Shown here one piece after another: positions 26,445 through 35,223 of a stretch of 38,804 nucleotides of DNA; the stretch's first letter is position 1, and each line of letters begins with the position of its first letter. Source of the stretch: Nanobdellati archaeon (GTDB taxonomy: Archaea; Nanobdellota; Nanobdellia; Woesearchaeales; GCA-2686295); contig JACNFY010000023.1 of assembly GCA_014384375.1 (NCBI GenBank), forward strand, positions 1 to 38,804. The letters are read 5' to 3'. The translations under genes were made by a program, and so were the position numbers. A model generated the notes under the pieces. That model searched no databases. It was not told where the DNA came from and saw only the letters and a program-made list of their open reading frames with translations.

Positions 26445-27536
26445 TTAGATATTCCTTTGTATAACAAAATCTGCTAATTCTAGGAAGAATCTCTCGTAAT
26501 CTTTTTTCAAACCAGCTTTTTTGAGCCAGTTCTTGCCTTGTTTTACTTTCCTCTCTGCAAGTTTTTTGCAGTACCCAACAGCTCCGCTAGTATGTAGGGC
26601 GTCTATAGCTTTTTTCATCTCTTTTCTGCCGGAATTTGCTTTTCCAAGCACTTTTAGTATTCTTCTCCTTTCTTTTCTATCACCTAATTCCAATGCTTTG
26701 ATGACTAGCAGTGTTCTCTTCCCTGCTTTTATATCCGAGCCAAGATCGTGACCTTTCTTCGATTCAGGATTGATATCCATGAAATCGTCTCGTATCTGGA
26801 AGGCAAGTGTTATGTTCATTGCACATTTTGCAAGCGCTTCTCTTTGCTTTTTGCTAGCTCCTGCTAAGACAGCGCCAATCTCGACTGAGGCTTTGACAAG
26901 GTATGCTGATTTCTTCTCAGCCATCTCGATGTAGTCTTCTTCTGAAGCATCATCTTTAGTGACTAACTCTATGTCCAGTAACTGTCCGTCATTCACAACA
27001 ATGAATGCTTCGTTGTATATCTTCTGGCATTCTCTCACTGCTTCTGATTTGAAATTTGAGTTGGTGATGCATTCCTCTCCAAATGAGAATAAGATGTTCC
27101 CCATAAGTATTGCTTTAGAAACAGCATCTCTTGATGACTCTCTGTTGAACAACGATCCTCTGTACCTCTTTTCCTTGTTATTCCTTAGGTATTCATCCTT
27201 GAAAGTTTTGTAAACTGTTGGCTTATTCCTCCTCAACTCATCCTCGTCCATGATATCATCTTCTACCAATGTGGAGTTGTGGAAGAGCTCGACTGACAAC
27301 GCTTCTCTAAGAATGTTTTTTCTGCCACCAAATCCTTTGTACGCGCAGATTAATGCCATTGGCCTTAATCTCTTGCCGCCATTAAGAACGAACCTTTCAA
27401 GGACATCGCAGTATTTTTTTATTAGGTAACTTAGATTTTTATCCTTCTTTTTCTCTGAGAAGAATCTTTTAATTTCAGAGTCTATCTGTTTTTTGTGTTT
27501 GGAAACAGTCGCTATAAACGAATTCTTTGATTCCAT
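26445..27536 (-). CDS. Trans-polyprenyl diphosphate (GGPP) synthase
   Basis: First Asp-rich motif 'LVEDDIMDEDELRRNKPT', second 'AFQIRDDFMDI'; 'GGKRLRP'. Confidence 0.93.
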   Translation of the reverse strand: MESKNSFIATVSKHKKQIDSEIKRFFSEKKKDKNLSYLIKKYCDVLERFVLNGGKRLRPMALICAYKGFGGRKNILREALSVELFHNSTLVEDDIMDEDELRRNKPTVYKTFKDEYLRNNKEKRYRGSLFNRESSRDAVSKAILMGNILFSFGEECITNSNFKSEAVRECQKIYNEAFIVVNDGQLLDIELVTKDDASEEDYIEMAEKKSAYLVKASVEIGAVLAGASKKQREALAKCAMNITLAFQIRDDFMDINPESKKGHDLGSDIKAGKRTLLVIKALELGDRKERRRILKVLGKANSGRKEMKKAIDALHTSGAVGYCKKLAERKVKQGKNWLKKAGLKKDYERFFLELADFVIQRNI

Positions 27537-27569
27537 GATAATCCGAGAAATGAGGTCTATTTAAATATT

Positions 27570-28118
27570 TTATTCAGAGAAAACCTCTGCCTGGAACTTG
27601 TAAATCTGGTTGTTCAGGTCTTCCCAGGCACTGAAAGGCAAACCTGCTTTCTGGCATAGACAGTTGAGAAATTGTCCGACTGTGAAATTGTGTTCAATCG
27701 CCACTTGTGGAAGCAGCAGTCCTGAGCCGTGAACGCTTCTGATTATCAAGCCATTCCTTCCTATGGATATGTTCTTGGTGTATTCTGTTGAGTCGTTAAC
27801 CTTTATGAGTTCAGGGACTGTGATGACTGATATCTCGATTTCAACGTCTCTAAGCTCATCCTTTGTCAGTAGGGGAAATCTTGGATCACCGAATGCAGCT
27901 TCGCGGGCTGCTTCAATCACTGCTTTGTAGAGGGACATTATTGGCTCCGGAAAACCTATACATCCCCGTAGCTGTTTATTCTTGTGCAATGTGACAAATA
28001 CCCCTTGCTCCTCGTTTAGATGCATAACGTCGTTTATGTTAGGCTCCTGTCTTTTGAAGTGAGTCACTATTGCTTCCCTTGCGAGTTTCAGAAGGAGTTT
28101 CTTGTCTTCTTCGTTCAT
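27570..28118 (-). CDS. AMMECR1 family protein
   Basis: 'LRGCIGFPEP', 'AREAAFGDPRFPLLTKDEL', 'GLLLPQVAIE'. Confidence 0.92.
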   Translation of the reverse strand: MNEEDKKLLLKLAREAIVTHFKRQEPNINDVMHLNEEQGVFVTLHKNKQLRGCIGFPEPIMSLYKAVIEAAREAAFGDPRFPLLTKDELRDVEIEISVITVPELIKVNDSTEYTKNISIGRNGLIIRSVHGSGLLLPQVAIEHNFTVGQFLNCLCQKAGLPFSAWEDLNNQIYKFQAEVFSE

Positions 28119-28175
28119 ATTATCTAGAATGAGGATTTTATTATTTAAATTTATTGATTAAAACTTTAAAGAGAT

Positions 28176-28448
28176 TTATTTTAATCTCTTGAACTTTGTC
28201 AAGAACTGCTTGTTCTGCCTCTTCAATCTCTCGACAGCGTCTAGAATTGCTTTTCTAGCTGCTTTGCCAGAGGTTTCAACAATCAGTCTTGGAACGCCTA
28301 TCAACGGATGCTCAACATTATAGGCAGAAACCTTTACTTTTTTGTCATTCCACAACTCTTTTTTCAGAGAATTAGCAAGAGCATGACCTGCTCCTTTTAT
28401 GTCGACGACCACCTTGTATTTTGTGTCTTCGATGAATTCTAATTCCAT
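28176..28448 (-). CDS. rpoL: DNA-directed RNA polymerase subunit L
   Basis: 'GAGHALANSLKKELWNDKKVKVSAYNVEHPLIGVPRLIVET' is the RPB11/RpoL signature. Confidence 0.9.
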   Translation of the reverse strand: MELEFIEDTKYKVVVDIKGAGHALANSLKKELWNDKKVKVSAYNVEHPLIGVPRLIVETSGKAARKAILDAVERLKRQNKQFLTKFKRLK

Positions 28449-28541
28449 GTTTTTTTGTGAACAAGCATTCCTTTATAAATTTAACTATGCGAAAGAAAGT
28501 GTATAGCGAAGTGACATATGTCACTAGTTGCTTTTTTGTGT

Positions 28542-28675
28542 TCAAAAAAGCTTTTCAAAGGAGTTGTATATGTCTGCAGGAGCCTTGTTTTCAAGGCTGC
28601 TGTGAGGTCTAAAATGGTTGTATCTCATTCTAAAAAGTTCTAAATCATTGCTGCAGAATCCTAGTTCTTCATCCT
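28542..28675 (-). pseudogene. 3' remnant of an IS481/rve-type integrase
   Basis: Minus-strand translation ...EDEELGFCSNDLELFRMRYNHFRPHSSLENKAPADIYNSFEKLF*; YNxxRPHSSLxxxxPA is the rve C-terminal hallmark. No upstream catalytic region. Confidence 0.8.
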
Positions 28676-29092
28676 CTAGAGGAGCGTGTTTGGGTCAAGG
28701 TTGATCATGTTAAGAATGAGACTACTTATTATTTTACTAAGCAAAACGTCAGAGTCGTAAATGAGTCAGGAACGTTTGATTTTACGTATGTTTATCATAA
28801 CGGTGTTCTTGTTTCGCAGGAAGTTGGTGGGACAAAGTATTATATCCATGGAGACCATTTGGGGAGTACATCAACAGTTACAGATAGTTCAGGAACAGTA
28901 GTGGAGAATACAACTTATAGTCCATTTGGAGAAATAGTCACAGGTGGACAAGCAGTTAGAAAACATTATGAAGGAATGGAGTATGACTCAGTAGTTGGAG
29001 ATTATGATTTCAATTTTAGGAAATACAAAGCGGAATGGGGAACGTTTACGCAACCAGATACATTAATACAGAATGTTTATGACCCACACTAG
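28670..29092 (+). pseudogene. RHS/YD-repeat core fragment (RHS-C)
   Basis: Open frame HPLEERVWVKVDHVKNETTYYFTKQN...YYIHGDHLGSTSTVTDSSGTVVENTTYSPFGEIVTGG...; DHLGSTxxVTDxxGxVV...YxPFGE is the RHS core hallmark. No proper start. Confidence 0.85.
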
Positions 29093-29111
29093 TTCTTTAA
29101 GTTTTATAACT

Positions 29112-29234
29112 TTATAAGTTTCCTATTGCTTCTAATAGTTTTTTATGTCCTTCAACTAGTTTGTTAAAGTTATTAATTTCTTCTGAGACTATTTTGTATC
29201 TTAGTTTATCTTTTGAATTCTCTGATTTTGCCAT
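29112..29234 (-). CDS. Unlisted 40-aa ORF overlapping the end of the Doc/Fic-like gene
   Basis: ATG within the last codons of the upstream gene: MAKSENSKDKLRYKIVSEEINNFNKLVEGHKKLLEAIGNL*. Confidence 0.5.
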   Translation of the reverse strand: MAKSENSKDKLRYKIVSEEINNFNKLVEGHKKLLEAIGNL

Positions 29235-29616
29235 TTTTTATCCACTCCTTGATTTCTTCTTTTGAATAATAATCTTCTCTTATGCCTTGCATAACTCTCG
29301 CATACTGAGGTTCATCTTTTATTCTGAATTTTGCTTTGTTTGTAAGCACGAAATATTTGGTAGCAATAAATGCTGTCCTTCTATTACCACTTGCGAAAGG
29401 ATGTTTTTTAATCAAGCCTTTTAGCAGGATTATTGCTTTATCATAAATGTCTCCTTTTATTTCTTCACATTCTTCAATAACATCATATATGTGTTTTATA
29501 CTTAAAACTTTCGCTTTGTCAGCTTTTTTTACTTTTATAATGTTTAGCACTAGAAGGTTATACTCAATAATCTTATCAACCGAGGGATAAATAATCTTTA
29601 TCGACATTTTTATCAC
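29206..29616 (-). CDS. Doc/Fic-family toxin-like protein
   Basis: 'IIKKHPFASGNRRTAFIATKYFVLTN' matches HPFxxGN(K/R)RTA. Confidence 0.8.
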   Translation of the reverse strand: MIKMSIKIIYPSVDKIIEYNLLVLNIIKVKKADKAKVLSIKHIYDVIEECEEIKGDIYDKAIILLKGLIKKHPFASGNRRTAFIATKYFVLTNKAKFRIKDEPQYARVMQGIREDYYSKEEIKEWIKNGKIREFKR

Positions 29617-29651
29617 TTATAATGTTTTGTGCATTATAAATTTTGCGTATA

Positions 29652-29762
29652 GCACTAATTAATAGTCTTAACCAACTCTATAAAGTTTACAACGGTAGCG
29701 AAGTTAATGCCAGTAAATTATTGCAAGAATACACATACCACCCTATTGAAGAAAGAATATTA
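29652..29762 (+). pseudogene. RHS core fragment (RHS-B)
   Basis: ALINSLNQLYKVYNGSEVNASKLLQEYTYHPIEERI, an RHS repeat-like segment in a short open frame. Confidence 0.65.
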
Positions 29763-29810
29763 GGTGACCACATTCTCATTTCTTCTTCTTTTTTGTAGTC
29801 ACCTTTTTGG

Positions 29811-30461
29811 TTAGCGATATTTATTTTCTTCAGCATATATTCTTTTGAATAGTTTTGAAGGCAGAAATGTTATTTCTTTTAGTTGTTTCATGGTCTCTTC
29901 TAAGTCTATTAGTATCCATTCGTTTTGTTTTCGTTGTGTTATTGCTTCATCTATTATGAAGTCCCAGTTTATGTCTTTGTCCTGCTCTATTATTGTTTGT
30001 ATGTCTTCAAAATCTTTTTCTCTTTTGGTTATTGCTTTTAATAGTATTATGTCTTCTTTCGACAGTATCTTTACTATTAGCTCTTTTTTTCCTATGAAGT
30101 CGTGTCTTGAGAAGAATCTTTCTTTGATTTTGTCAGTAATTTTGAATCCAAATATTTTGTTCAGGAATAAGTCGAATCGTTCATCTCCTCTTGTAAACAT
30201 GAGTGGCTTTGAACTTGATTTAAGTCTTTTTTCAGGGTATATTCCTTTAATAGACATTTCTTTGTATCCTAATTGCTTAATCGCTTCTATGAATACTTCA
30301 AGTTCTTTTCTGGTTTGAAATAGCAAGTCTATGTCCCTTGTTGTGTTTTTGTAGCCGTAGAACATCATCGCTGTTCCGCCGAGGGCATAGCACTCTATGT
30401 CTTGGTCTATGTATTTGCTTATTAGTTCTAACAATTCTCCCTGGTCTTTTGTGTTTATCAT
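29811..30461 (-). CDS. Nucleotidyltransferase (AbiEii/DUF6036-like)
   Basis: 'YALGGTAMMFYGYKNTTRDIDLLFQT' NTase signature; downstream of an HTH gene. Confidence 0.75.
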   Translation of the reverse strand: MINTKDQGELLELISKYIDQDIECYALGGTAMMFYGYKNTTRDIDLLFQTRKELEVFIEAIKQLGYKEMSIKGIYPEKRLKSSSKPLMFTRGDERFDLFLNKIFGFKITDKIKERFFSRHDFIGKKELIVKILSKEDIILLKAITKREKDFEDIQTIIEQDKDINWDFIIDEAITQRKQNEWILIDLEETMKQLKEITFLPSKLFKRIYAEENKYR

Positions 30462-30464
30462 TTT

Positions 30465-30962
30465 TTACAACTCATATTTTTTTGGCATTCGCCTGCATTT
30501 CATAGTTTTTCTTGCTTTTGAGTATAATTCGTGTATTTCTTTTTCTACTTTGTTTTTTTTTGCAAGATCAAATAATCTTTTCCAATTAGCAACTCTTTTG
30601 AATAAATACATGGTTGCTTCTAGTGTTCTTGCATCGCCTATTTTTATACCGTCAATGATTGCTTGTTCAATAGTGTATCTTCCATGAACTACATGTTTAA
30701 AGCTTGGGACTAGTTTTAGTTTTGAATATTTATTTATAAGGTCATAAAAACCATTTGTTTTTTCTTGTGGTAATTGGCTGATATGGTAAATTCTTTTTTG
30801 TTTTCCACCTCCGGAAACAGTAACTTTCCCCTCTTTTTTTAACCTTGACAGTAGATTGATTGCTGAACTCTTCTTTATTCCGAGTTGCTTTGACACAGTT
30901 TCAATAGTGTGTGTTCCCGTTATCAATAAAACACTCATAACTTGTTGTCCATACAAACTCAT
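30465..30962 (-). CDS. HTH regulator paired with the nucleotidyltransferase (AbiEi-like role)
   Basis: N-terminal HTH 'HTIETVSKQLGIKKSSAINLLSRLKKEGKVTVSGGG'; 3-nt gap to the NTase gene. Confidence 0.65.
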   Translation of the reverse strand: MSLYGQQVMSVLLITGTHTIETVSKQLGIKKSSAINLLSRLKKEGKVTVSGGGKQKRIYHISQLPQEKTNGFYDLINKYSKLKLVPSFKHVVHGRYTIEQAIIDGIKIGDARTLEATMYLFKRVANWKRLFDLAKKNKVEKEIHELYSKARKTMKCRRMPKKYEL

Positions 30963-31006
30963 ATTTAAAGTTTTCGTTTTTCGAGTGATGCAAACAAAAC
31001 TTTATT

Positions 31007-31081
31007 AATGATGCTAACTGTAATTTCGTCTCTGGTGATGGAAAGTACAGAGAATATAATAGTCTTAATCAGCTTTGGAAG
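31007..31081 (+). pseudogene. RHS core fragment (RHS-A)
   Basis: NDANCNFVSGDGKYREYNSLNQLWK resembles 'YDANGNLVSGDGKxYEYNxLNQLxK'. Confidence 0.65.
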
Positions 31082-31739
31082 TCCGCCAGCATCCGACTCT
31101 TATCCTTTCAATCTTCTTTCTGTGGTGTTTCATGCTGTGCTTTATTGGGAAGTCGAACTCGAAGTAATGTGTCATTTTGAAGTTTAGGTCTTCTATCTTC
31201 TTATCTATGAAGTTTTTAGTCTCTGACTTGTGGAAAGAGTAAACAATGTTGGATAAGGTTGTTGCTTTCTCTAAGAATCTGATATCCGCATGCTTCTTCT
31301 TGGTGCCAAAAGGCGGGTTTTGCACGACAACATCTACTTTTTTATTGAAATAGGTTATGTCAGAGTTTATTATCTCGAAATTGTTTTTATCGACATACTT
31401 TAGGTTTTTCTCCAATACTTTGATTGCTTCCTTGTCTTTCTCTACAAAAAAGACTTTCTTTGCACCCATCAACAAGCATCCAATGCCTAGGATGCCGGTT
31501 CCAGCTCCTAAATCAGCGATTATCTTTCCTTCTATGTCATCATTCAGGCTTGCAAACCATAGAATATCTGCAGCTATTTCTGAGTCAGTTGGGTACTGCT
31601 CTGATTTTATCTCTACCGACGAGAAAATGTCTAATCTTGATAGTGTGATTGCCAGCTCTTTCTTTGTCATTGCATCGAAAATGCTTGCTTTCTTTTTAAA
31701 TATTTGTAGGAATACAAATCTATACAAATATTTCAACAC
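31065..31739 (-). CDS. METTL5-like RNA N6-adenine methyltransferase
   Basis: 'IIADLGAGTGILGIGCLLMGAKKVFFVEKD' SAM site and 'VVVQNPPFGTKKKHADIRFLEKA' NPPF motif. Confidence 0.85.
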   Translation of the reverse strand: MLKYLYRFVFLQIFKKKASIFDAMTKKELAITLSRLDIFSSVEIKSEQYPTDSEIAADILWFASLNDDIEGKIIADLGAGTGILGIGCLLMGAKKVFFVEKDKEAIKVLEKNLKYVDKNNFEIINSDITYFNKKVDVVVQNPPFGTKKKHADIRFLEKATTLSNIVYSFHKSETKNFIDKKIEDLNFKMTHYFEFDFPIKHSMKHHRKKIERIRVGCWRTSKAD

Positions 31740-31813
31740 TACAATATATGAGATGTTAGCATAATAATCTTTAAAAAAACTTATTAGCTCGCCTTTGTGG
31801 GGGTGAATCGAAG

Positions 31814-32347
31814 ATTTTCAAGAGTAAGAAATTTACAGCTATAACTAAGAAAGTACTCACACTTTCACATGATTTGGCTGCATTAAAGAATAATCTGAAG
31901 GGTGTTTTTCAATCGATGAAAGATGACTTAGACGTACATCTTGACTCTATAAACCAGAATACTAATGAGATACAATCCAATTATGAGTATATGGCTGATA
32001 TAGATGCAAAGATTGAGAAGTTATCAGAAAAGATTGATGAGGTCCAGATGCGGCTTGATCCTCACTTTTACACCAAGTTTTTCGATGATATACGCATTTC
32101 CAGAAAGGAACAGGATGTATTCTTAGGCCTTTACACCGAGGAGGACAGGATTTCTATTCCTGATTTAGCTAGGAAGCTAGGTCTAACTGTGGAAATGTGT
32201 CAGGTTCTTCTTAGCAGTCTAAAAGCAAAGGGTATACCAGTAGTTAAGCAGCTTGTCGACGAGCAAATACATGTTTCTCTTGACTATACCTTCAAAGACT
32301 TGCAGGCCAGGAAGAACGTTCTCAGGATAGAAGCTCCTTTTTGTTAG
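31814..32347 (+). CDS. Hypothetical coiled-coil protein with C-terminal wHTH; likely starts at ATT 31814
   Basis: Frame open from 31775; SD GGGGGTGA at 31799-31806; no ATG/GTG/TTG until 31874. C-terminal 'EDRISIPDLARKLGLTVEMCQVLLSSLKAKGI' HTH-like. Confidence 0.55.
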   Translation: MFKSKKFTAITKKVLTLSHDLAALKNNLKGVFQSMKDDLDVHLDSINQNTNEIQSNYEYMADIDAKIEKLSEKIDEVQMRLDPHFYTKFFDDIRISRKEQDVFLGLYTEEDRISIPDLARKLGLTVEMCQVLLSSLKAKGIPVVKQLVDEQIHVSLDYTFKDLQARKNVLRIEAPFC

Positions 32348-33216
32348 TTTTCAAAAAATTTTTCATGCAATAATCCTTCATAGAAAGGTAACAAATCCTC
32401 TGGGATATAGATTATTGACAGTATCTCTCTTTCAGCTATCTTTTTTTCAGATTCTGCTAGCACACTCTGGGATTTCTCTGCTCTATGAAGAATTGCTACA
32501 AATAAGGATTTATCTCTTAACTCGTATTCAAGAAAGAATGCAAAAGCTTCTGTTCCGTAGAAGTTTTCTTCAAACTTTTCACCATAATATCTTTCGTAGT
32601 ATTCCCGTGTACTAAAAAAATCAGTGAATGAGTCGTGTATTCTATCTTTAAAGCCATGTTTTTCATGAATGAATTTATAGCCTGTGAAAATATCTGCTTC
32701 AGTATCTGAAGCGAGTTCCAAGAATTCCTTTTTAGCTTCTATAAACTCTCTATGGTAATGCTTTATTTTTTCTGTAAAAGCCTCTCTTTGCTCATCTGAT
32801 AACTCATTCTCCCAGTAGTCATGCGCTAACTCATGAAACAAGTATTTCAGCAATATGTTTTGCTCATACAGGTATTCATCTTCATCGTCCGGGGTTTTGA
32901 TAAATATGTGTGCATGTCTTTCCTCAGTATTATAGAAACCTCCTGGTTTTTTCCATCTCCACGTTGATATTCCATAAGATAAACTATCTAATTTTTGCGT
33001 ATAAGTAGAGTCTAATAAGTCTGAAGCTATCACGTCGTCAATAGTTTTTTTTAGTAATTCTTCGTATGAAAGCCTTTCAAATGTAGATCCTACGAAGGGT
33101 CTTTCTGGCTCTGGAAGTGTATAATCTTTAATAACCCTAGTCGAGCTACAACCTATTATTGTTATGGCTGCTGTTGTTAGCAGAGTTCCTCCAATTATCC
33201 TCACTAATTGATTCAT
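32344..33216 (-). CDS. Putative lipoprotein with HELAH zinc-peptidase-like motif
   Basis: Signal peptide with lipobox 'TIIGCSS'; 'LKYLFHELAHDYWENELSDEQREAF' HExxH motif. Confidence 0.65.
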   Translation of the reverse strand: MNQLVRIIGGTLLTTAAITIIGCSSTRVIKDYTLPEPERPFVGSTFERLSYEELLKKTIDDVIASDLLDSTYTQKLDSLSYGISTWRWKKPGGFYNTEERHAHIFIKTPDDEDEYLYEQNILLKYLFHELAHDYWENELSDEQREAFTEKIKHYHREFIEAKKEFLELASDTEADIFTGYKFIHEKHGFKDRIHDSFTDFFSTREYYERYYGEKFEENFYGTEAFAFFLEYELRDKSLFVAILHRAEKSQSVLAESEKKIAEREILSIIYIPEDLLPFYEGLLHEKFFEN

Positions 33217-33333
33217 TTTTATGCTGGGAATGATGTTTTGTTTAAATACATATTTTTTTTAGGGATTTTTTTGGCTGAAAAACCGCTATTTTCACAATTT
33301 TTTAATATCGCTCGTCCAATAAATAGTACATAC

Positions 33334-33357
33334 AATATATAGTCTAATCTATATATT
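33334..33357. promoter_or_regulatory. Perfect 9-6-9 inverted repeat (extends to imperfect 11-6-11): operator or dif-like site
   Basis: AATATATAG-TCTAAT-CTATATATT; extended ACAATATATAG-TCTAAT-CTATATATTTT (33332-33359). Confidence 0.5.
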
Positions 33358-33401
33358 TTACAACCAATATATTTATAAAAGTTTTTCCAGATAAAAAACC
33401 T

Positions 33402-33764
33402 ATGACTCAGAAAAAAACAGTGACGACGAAGCAGAGAATAGAATCTGAGTATTTGGAGCTCAAGGGGTTCTTGAGCTTCTTCATACTACACGAGGTTGGC
33501 CAGAAGAGGCTTTGTGGCGAGGACTTGGCGAAAAAAATAGGGAGGAGGAAGGGGGCGATGCTTACTCCAGGGACTATTTACCCTGCTCTAAAGAAGCTGA
33601 GAAAGAAGAAATTAGTCAAGTACAGGAGGTTTGGTCGAAAGAAGGTGTATCAATTAACACCTGAAGGCGAAAAGGAGTTGATGTTGCTGTATAAATTGTT
33701 CAGCAATTATTTCTATGGTTTGAAACACATCATAAAGAGAAAGAACTACCAAATCATGAAGTAA
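33402..33764 (+). CDS. PadR-family transcriptional regulator
   Basis: 'GAMLTPGTIYPALKKLRKKKLVKYRRFGRKKVYQLTPEGEKEL'. Confidence 0.8.
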   Translation: MTQKKTVTTKQRIESEYLELKGFLSFFILHEVGQKRLCGEDLAKKIGRRKGAMLTPGTIYPALKKLRKKKLVKYRRFGRKKVYQLTPEGEKELMLLYKLFSNYFYGLKHIIKRKNYQIMK

Positions 33765-33789
33765 AACATTTAGAATTTGATTAAAAGTT

Positions 33790-34070
33790 TTAAGCTTGAT
33801 ATTTACCTACAATTTCTGCTAGCTTTGGCTTAATCTGTTTTATAGACAAGTTCCATTTCTTTTGATCTAGTTGGAGAAGCTTGTCGAATGTTTCTCTTTG
33901 TCTTGTTGGAGATCATATAAGTCTGCCTCACTATCCTGGTAGCTGTGGTGTGCTGCAATCATAGGAACGATTGCTAGCGGAATGGTTGTAAATAAAGCAA
34001 TTGGACCTATTACAGTTAATGAACCCTTGCTTTTTCCTTCAAAAAGCGGCCTTTTCTGGCATAATAAGGG
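33790..34070 (-). pseudogene. Frameshifted small membrane/coiled-coil protein gene
   Basis: Minus strand encodes RPLFEGKSKGSLTVIGPIALFTTIPLAIVPMIAAHHSYQDSEADLYDLQQ in one frame and QRETFDKLLQLDQKKWNLSIKQIKPKLAEIVGKYQA* in another, overlapping at CAACAAGACAAAGAG. Confidence 0.4.
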
Positions 34071-34172
34071 GTTCTAAATACCTTCATCGTCGAGAAAACG
34101 AAAGATTTAAATAGAATACTTCGCATAATGTATCTTACCCGAAGTTTTTCAAGGGTAAAAAGAGGTGATTAT

Positions 34173-34415
34173 ATGGAAAAACTTCAAAAACAACCACCAA
34201 AAGGAGCAACAATAATCGGGAAAGAGGTTATAATTGGTGTCCTATCATTGACTTTAGGAGGATATAATCTTCTCAGCCAGTATGGGATTGTGAGCCAGAA
34301 GATAGAGACTCCTCAAATTATTGGAAATATATTGTTAGTTATTGGAGGATTATTCCTTTTGATACAAGCCTATAAGATCATGAGACATGAATATCACTTG
34401 AGAAGCCTATTCTAA
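34173..34415 (+). CDS. Two-TM hypothetical protein
   Basis: SD GAGGTG 5 nt before ATG 34173 (MEKLQKQPPKGATIIGKE...); track start 34128 is less likely. Confidence 0.6.
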   Translation: MEKLQKQPPKGATIIGKEVIIGVLSLTLGGYNLLSQYGIVSQKIETPQIIGNILLVIGGLFLLIQAYKIMRHEYHLRSLF

Positions 34416-34416
34416 A

Positions 34417-35223
34417 ATGCTAGAAAAGCTTGAAAACGAGTTAAAATTAAGGGGTTACAGCCCTGAAACAAGGAAAGCGTATCTGAAGTACAACAAAGAC
34501 TTCATATTTTACTCTAGGAAAGATTCTAGCATAGTGACAGTTGATGATGTGAAGGCTTACCTTGGCTACTTAATATCTGATAAGGGTTTATCTGCTAGAA
34601 GCATTAATCTGGCAAGATCAGCCCTGCTTTTCTATTATAATGAGGTTCTTGGCAAAGGATTTGTTAACATAAAGACTCCAAAGATTGCTAAGAAACTGCC
34701 CACAGTGCTTTCAAAGGAGGAAGTGAAAGAAATAATAAAGCATGCCAGCTCTAGGAAGAGTAAATTGATGATTAAGATGCTCTATGCATCTGGAATAAGG
34801 GTGTCTGAGCTTGTTAATATGAAGGTTGATCAGCTTGAATTGGATAAGAACACTGCTTGGGTGAGAGGTGGAAAAGGTGCTAAGGATAGGCTTGTTATTC
34901 TCTCTGAAAAGCTTGTTAAGGACATTAGAAAGTATCTCGAGAAACATAACTCAGAGTATCTGTTTCCTGGAAGACGAGGTGCACTAACCACTCGCAATGT
35001 TCAACAAATTGTTAGTTCTGTTGCAAAGAAATCAAGCATTAGAAAAAGGGTAACTCCGCACACTCTAAGACATAGTTTTGCCACTCATTTGTTGGAGAAT
35101 GGAACTGATATTAGACTGATTCAGGAACTGCTTGGACATGCTGATTTGTCGACGACACAGATATATACACACGTATCTGATGAGGCTAAGAGAAAGGTTA
35201 AGAGTCCTTTGGATACTATTTAA
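34417..35223 (+). CDS. xerA: Tyrosine recombinase XerA-like
   Basis: 'LYASGIRVSELVNMKVDQL', 'TPHTLRHSFATHLLENGTDIRLIQELLGHADLSTTQIYTHV' contain the catalytic R...HxxR...H/Y residues. Confidence 0.92.
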   Translation: MLEKLENELKLRGYSPETRKAYLKYNKDFIFYSRKDSSIVTVDDVKAYLGYLISDKGLSARSINLARSALLFYYNEVLGKGFVNIKTPKIAKKLPTVLSKEEVKEIIKHASSRKSKLMIKMLYASGIRVSELVNMKVDQLELDKNTAWVRGGKGAKDRLVILSEKLVKDIRKYLEKHNSEYLFPGRRGALTTRNVQQIVSSVAKKSSIRKRVTPHTLRHSFATHLLENGTDIRLIQELLGHADLSTTQIYTHVSDEAKRKVKSPLDTI

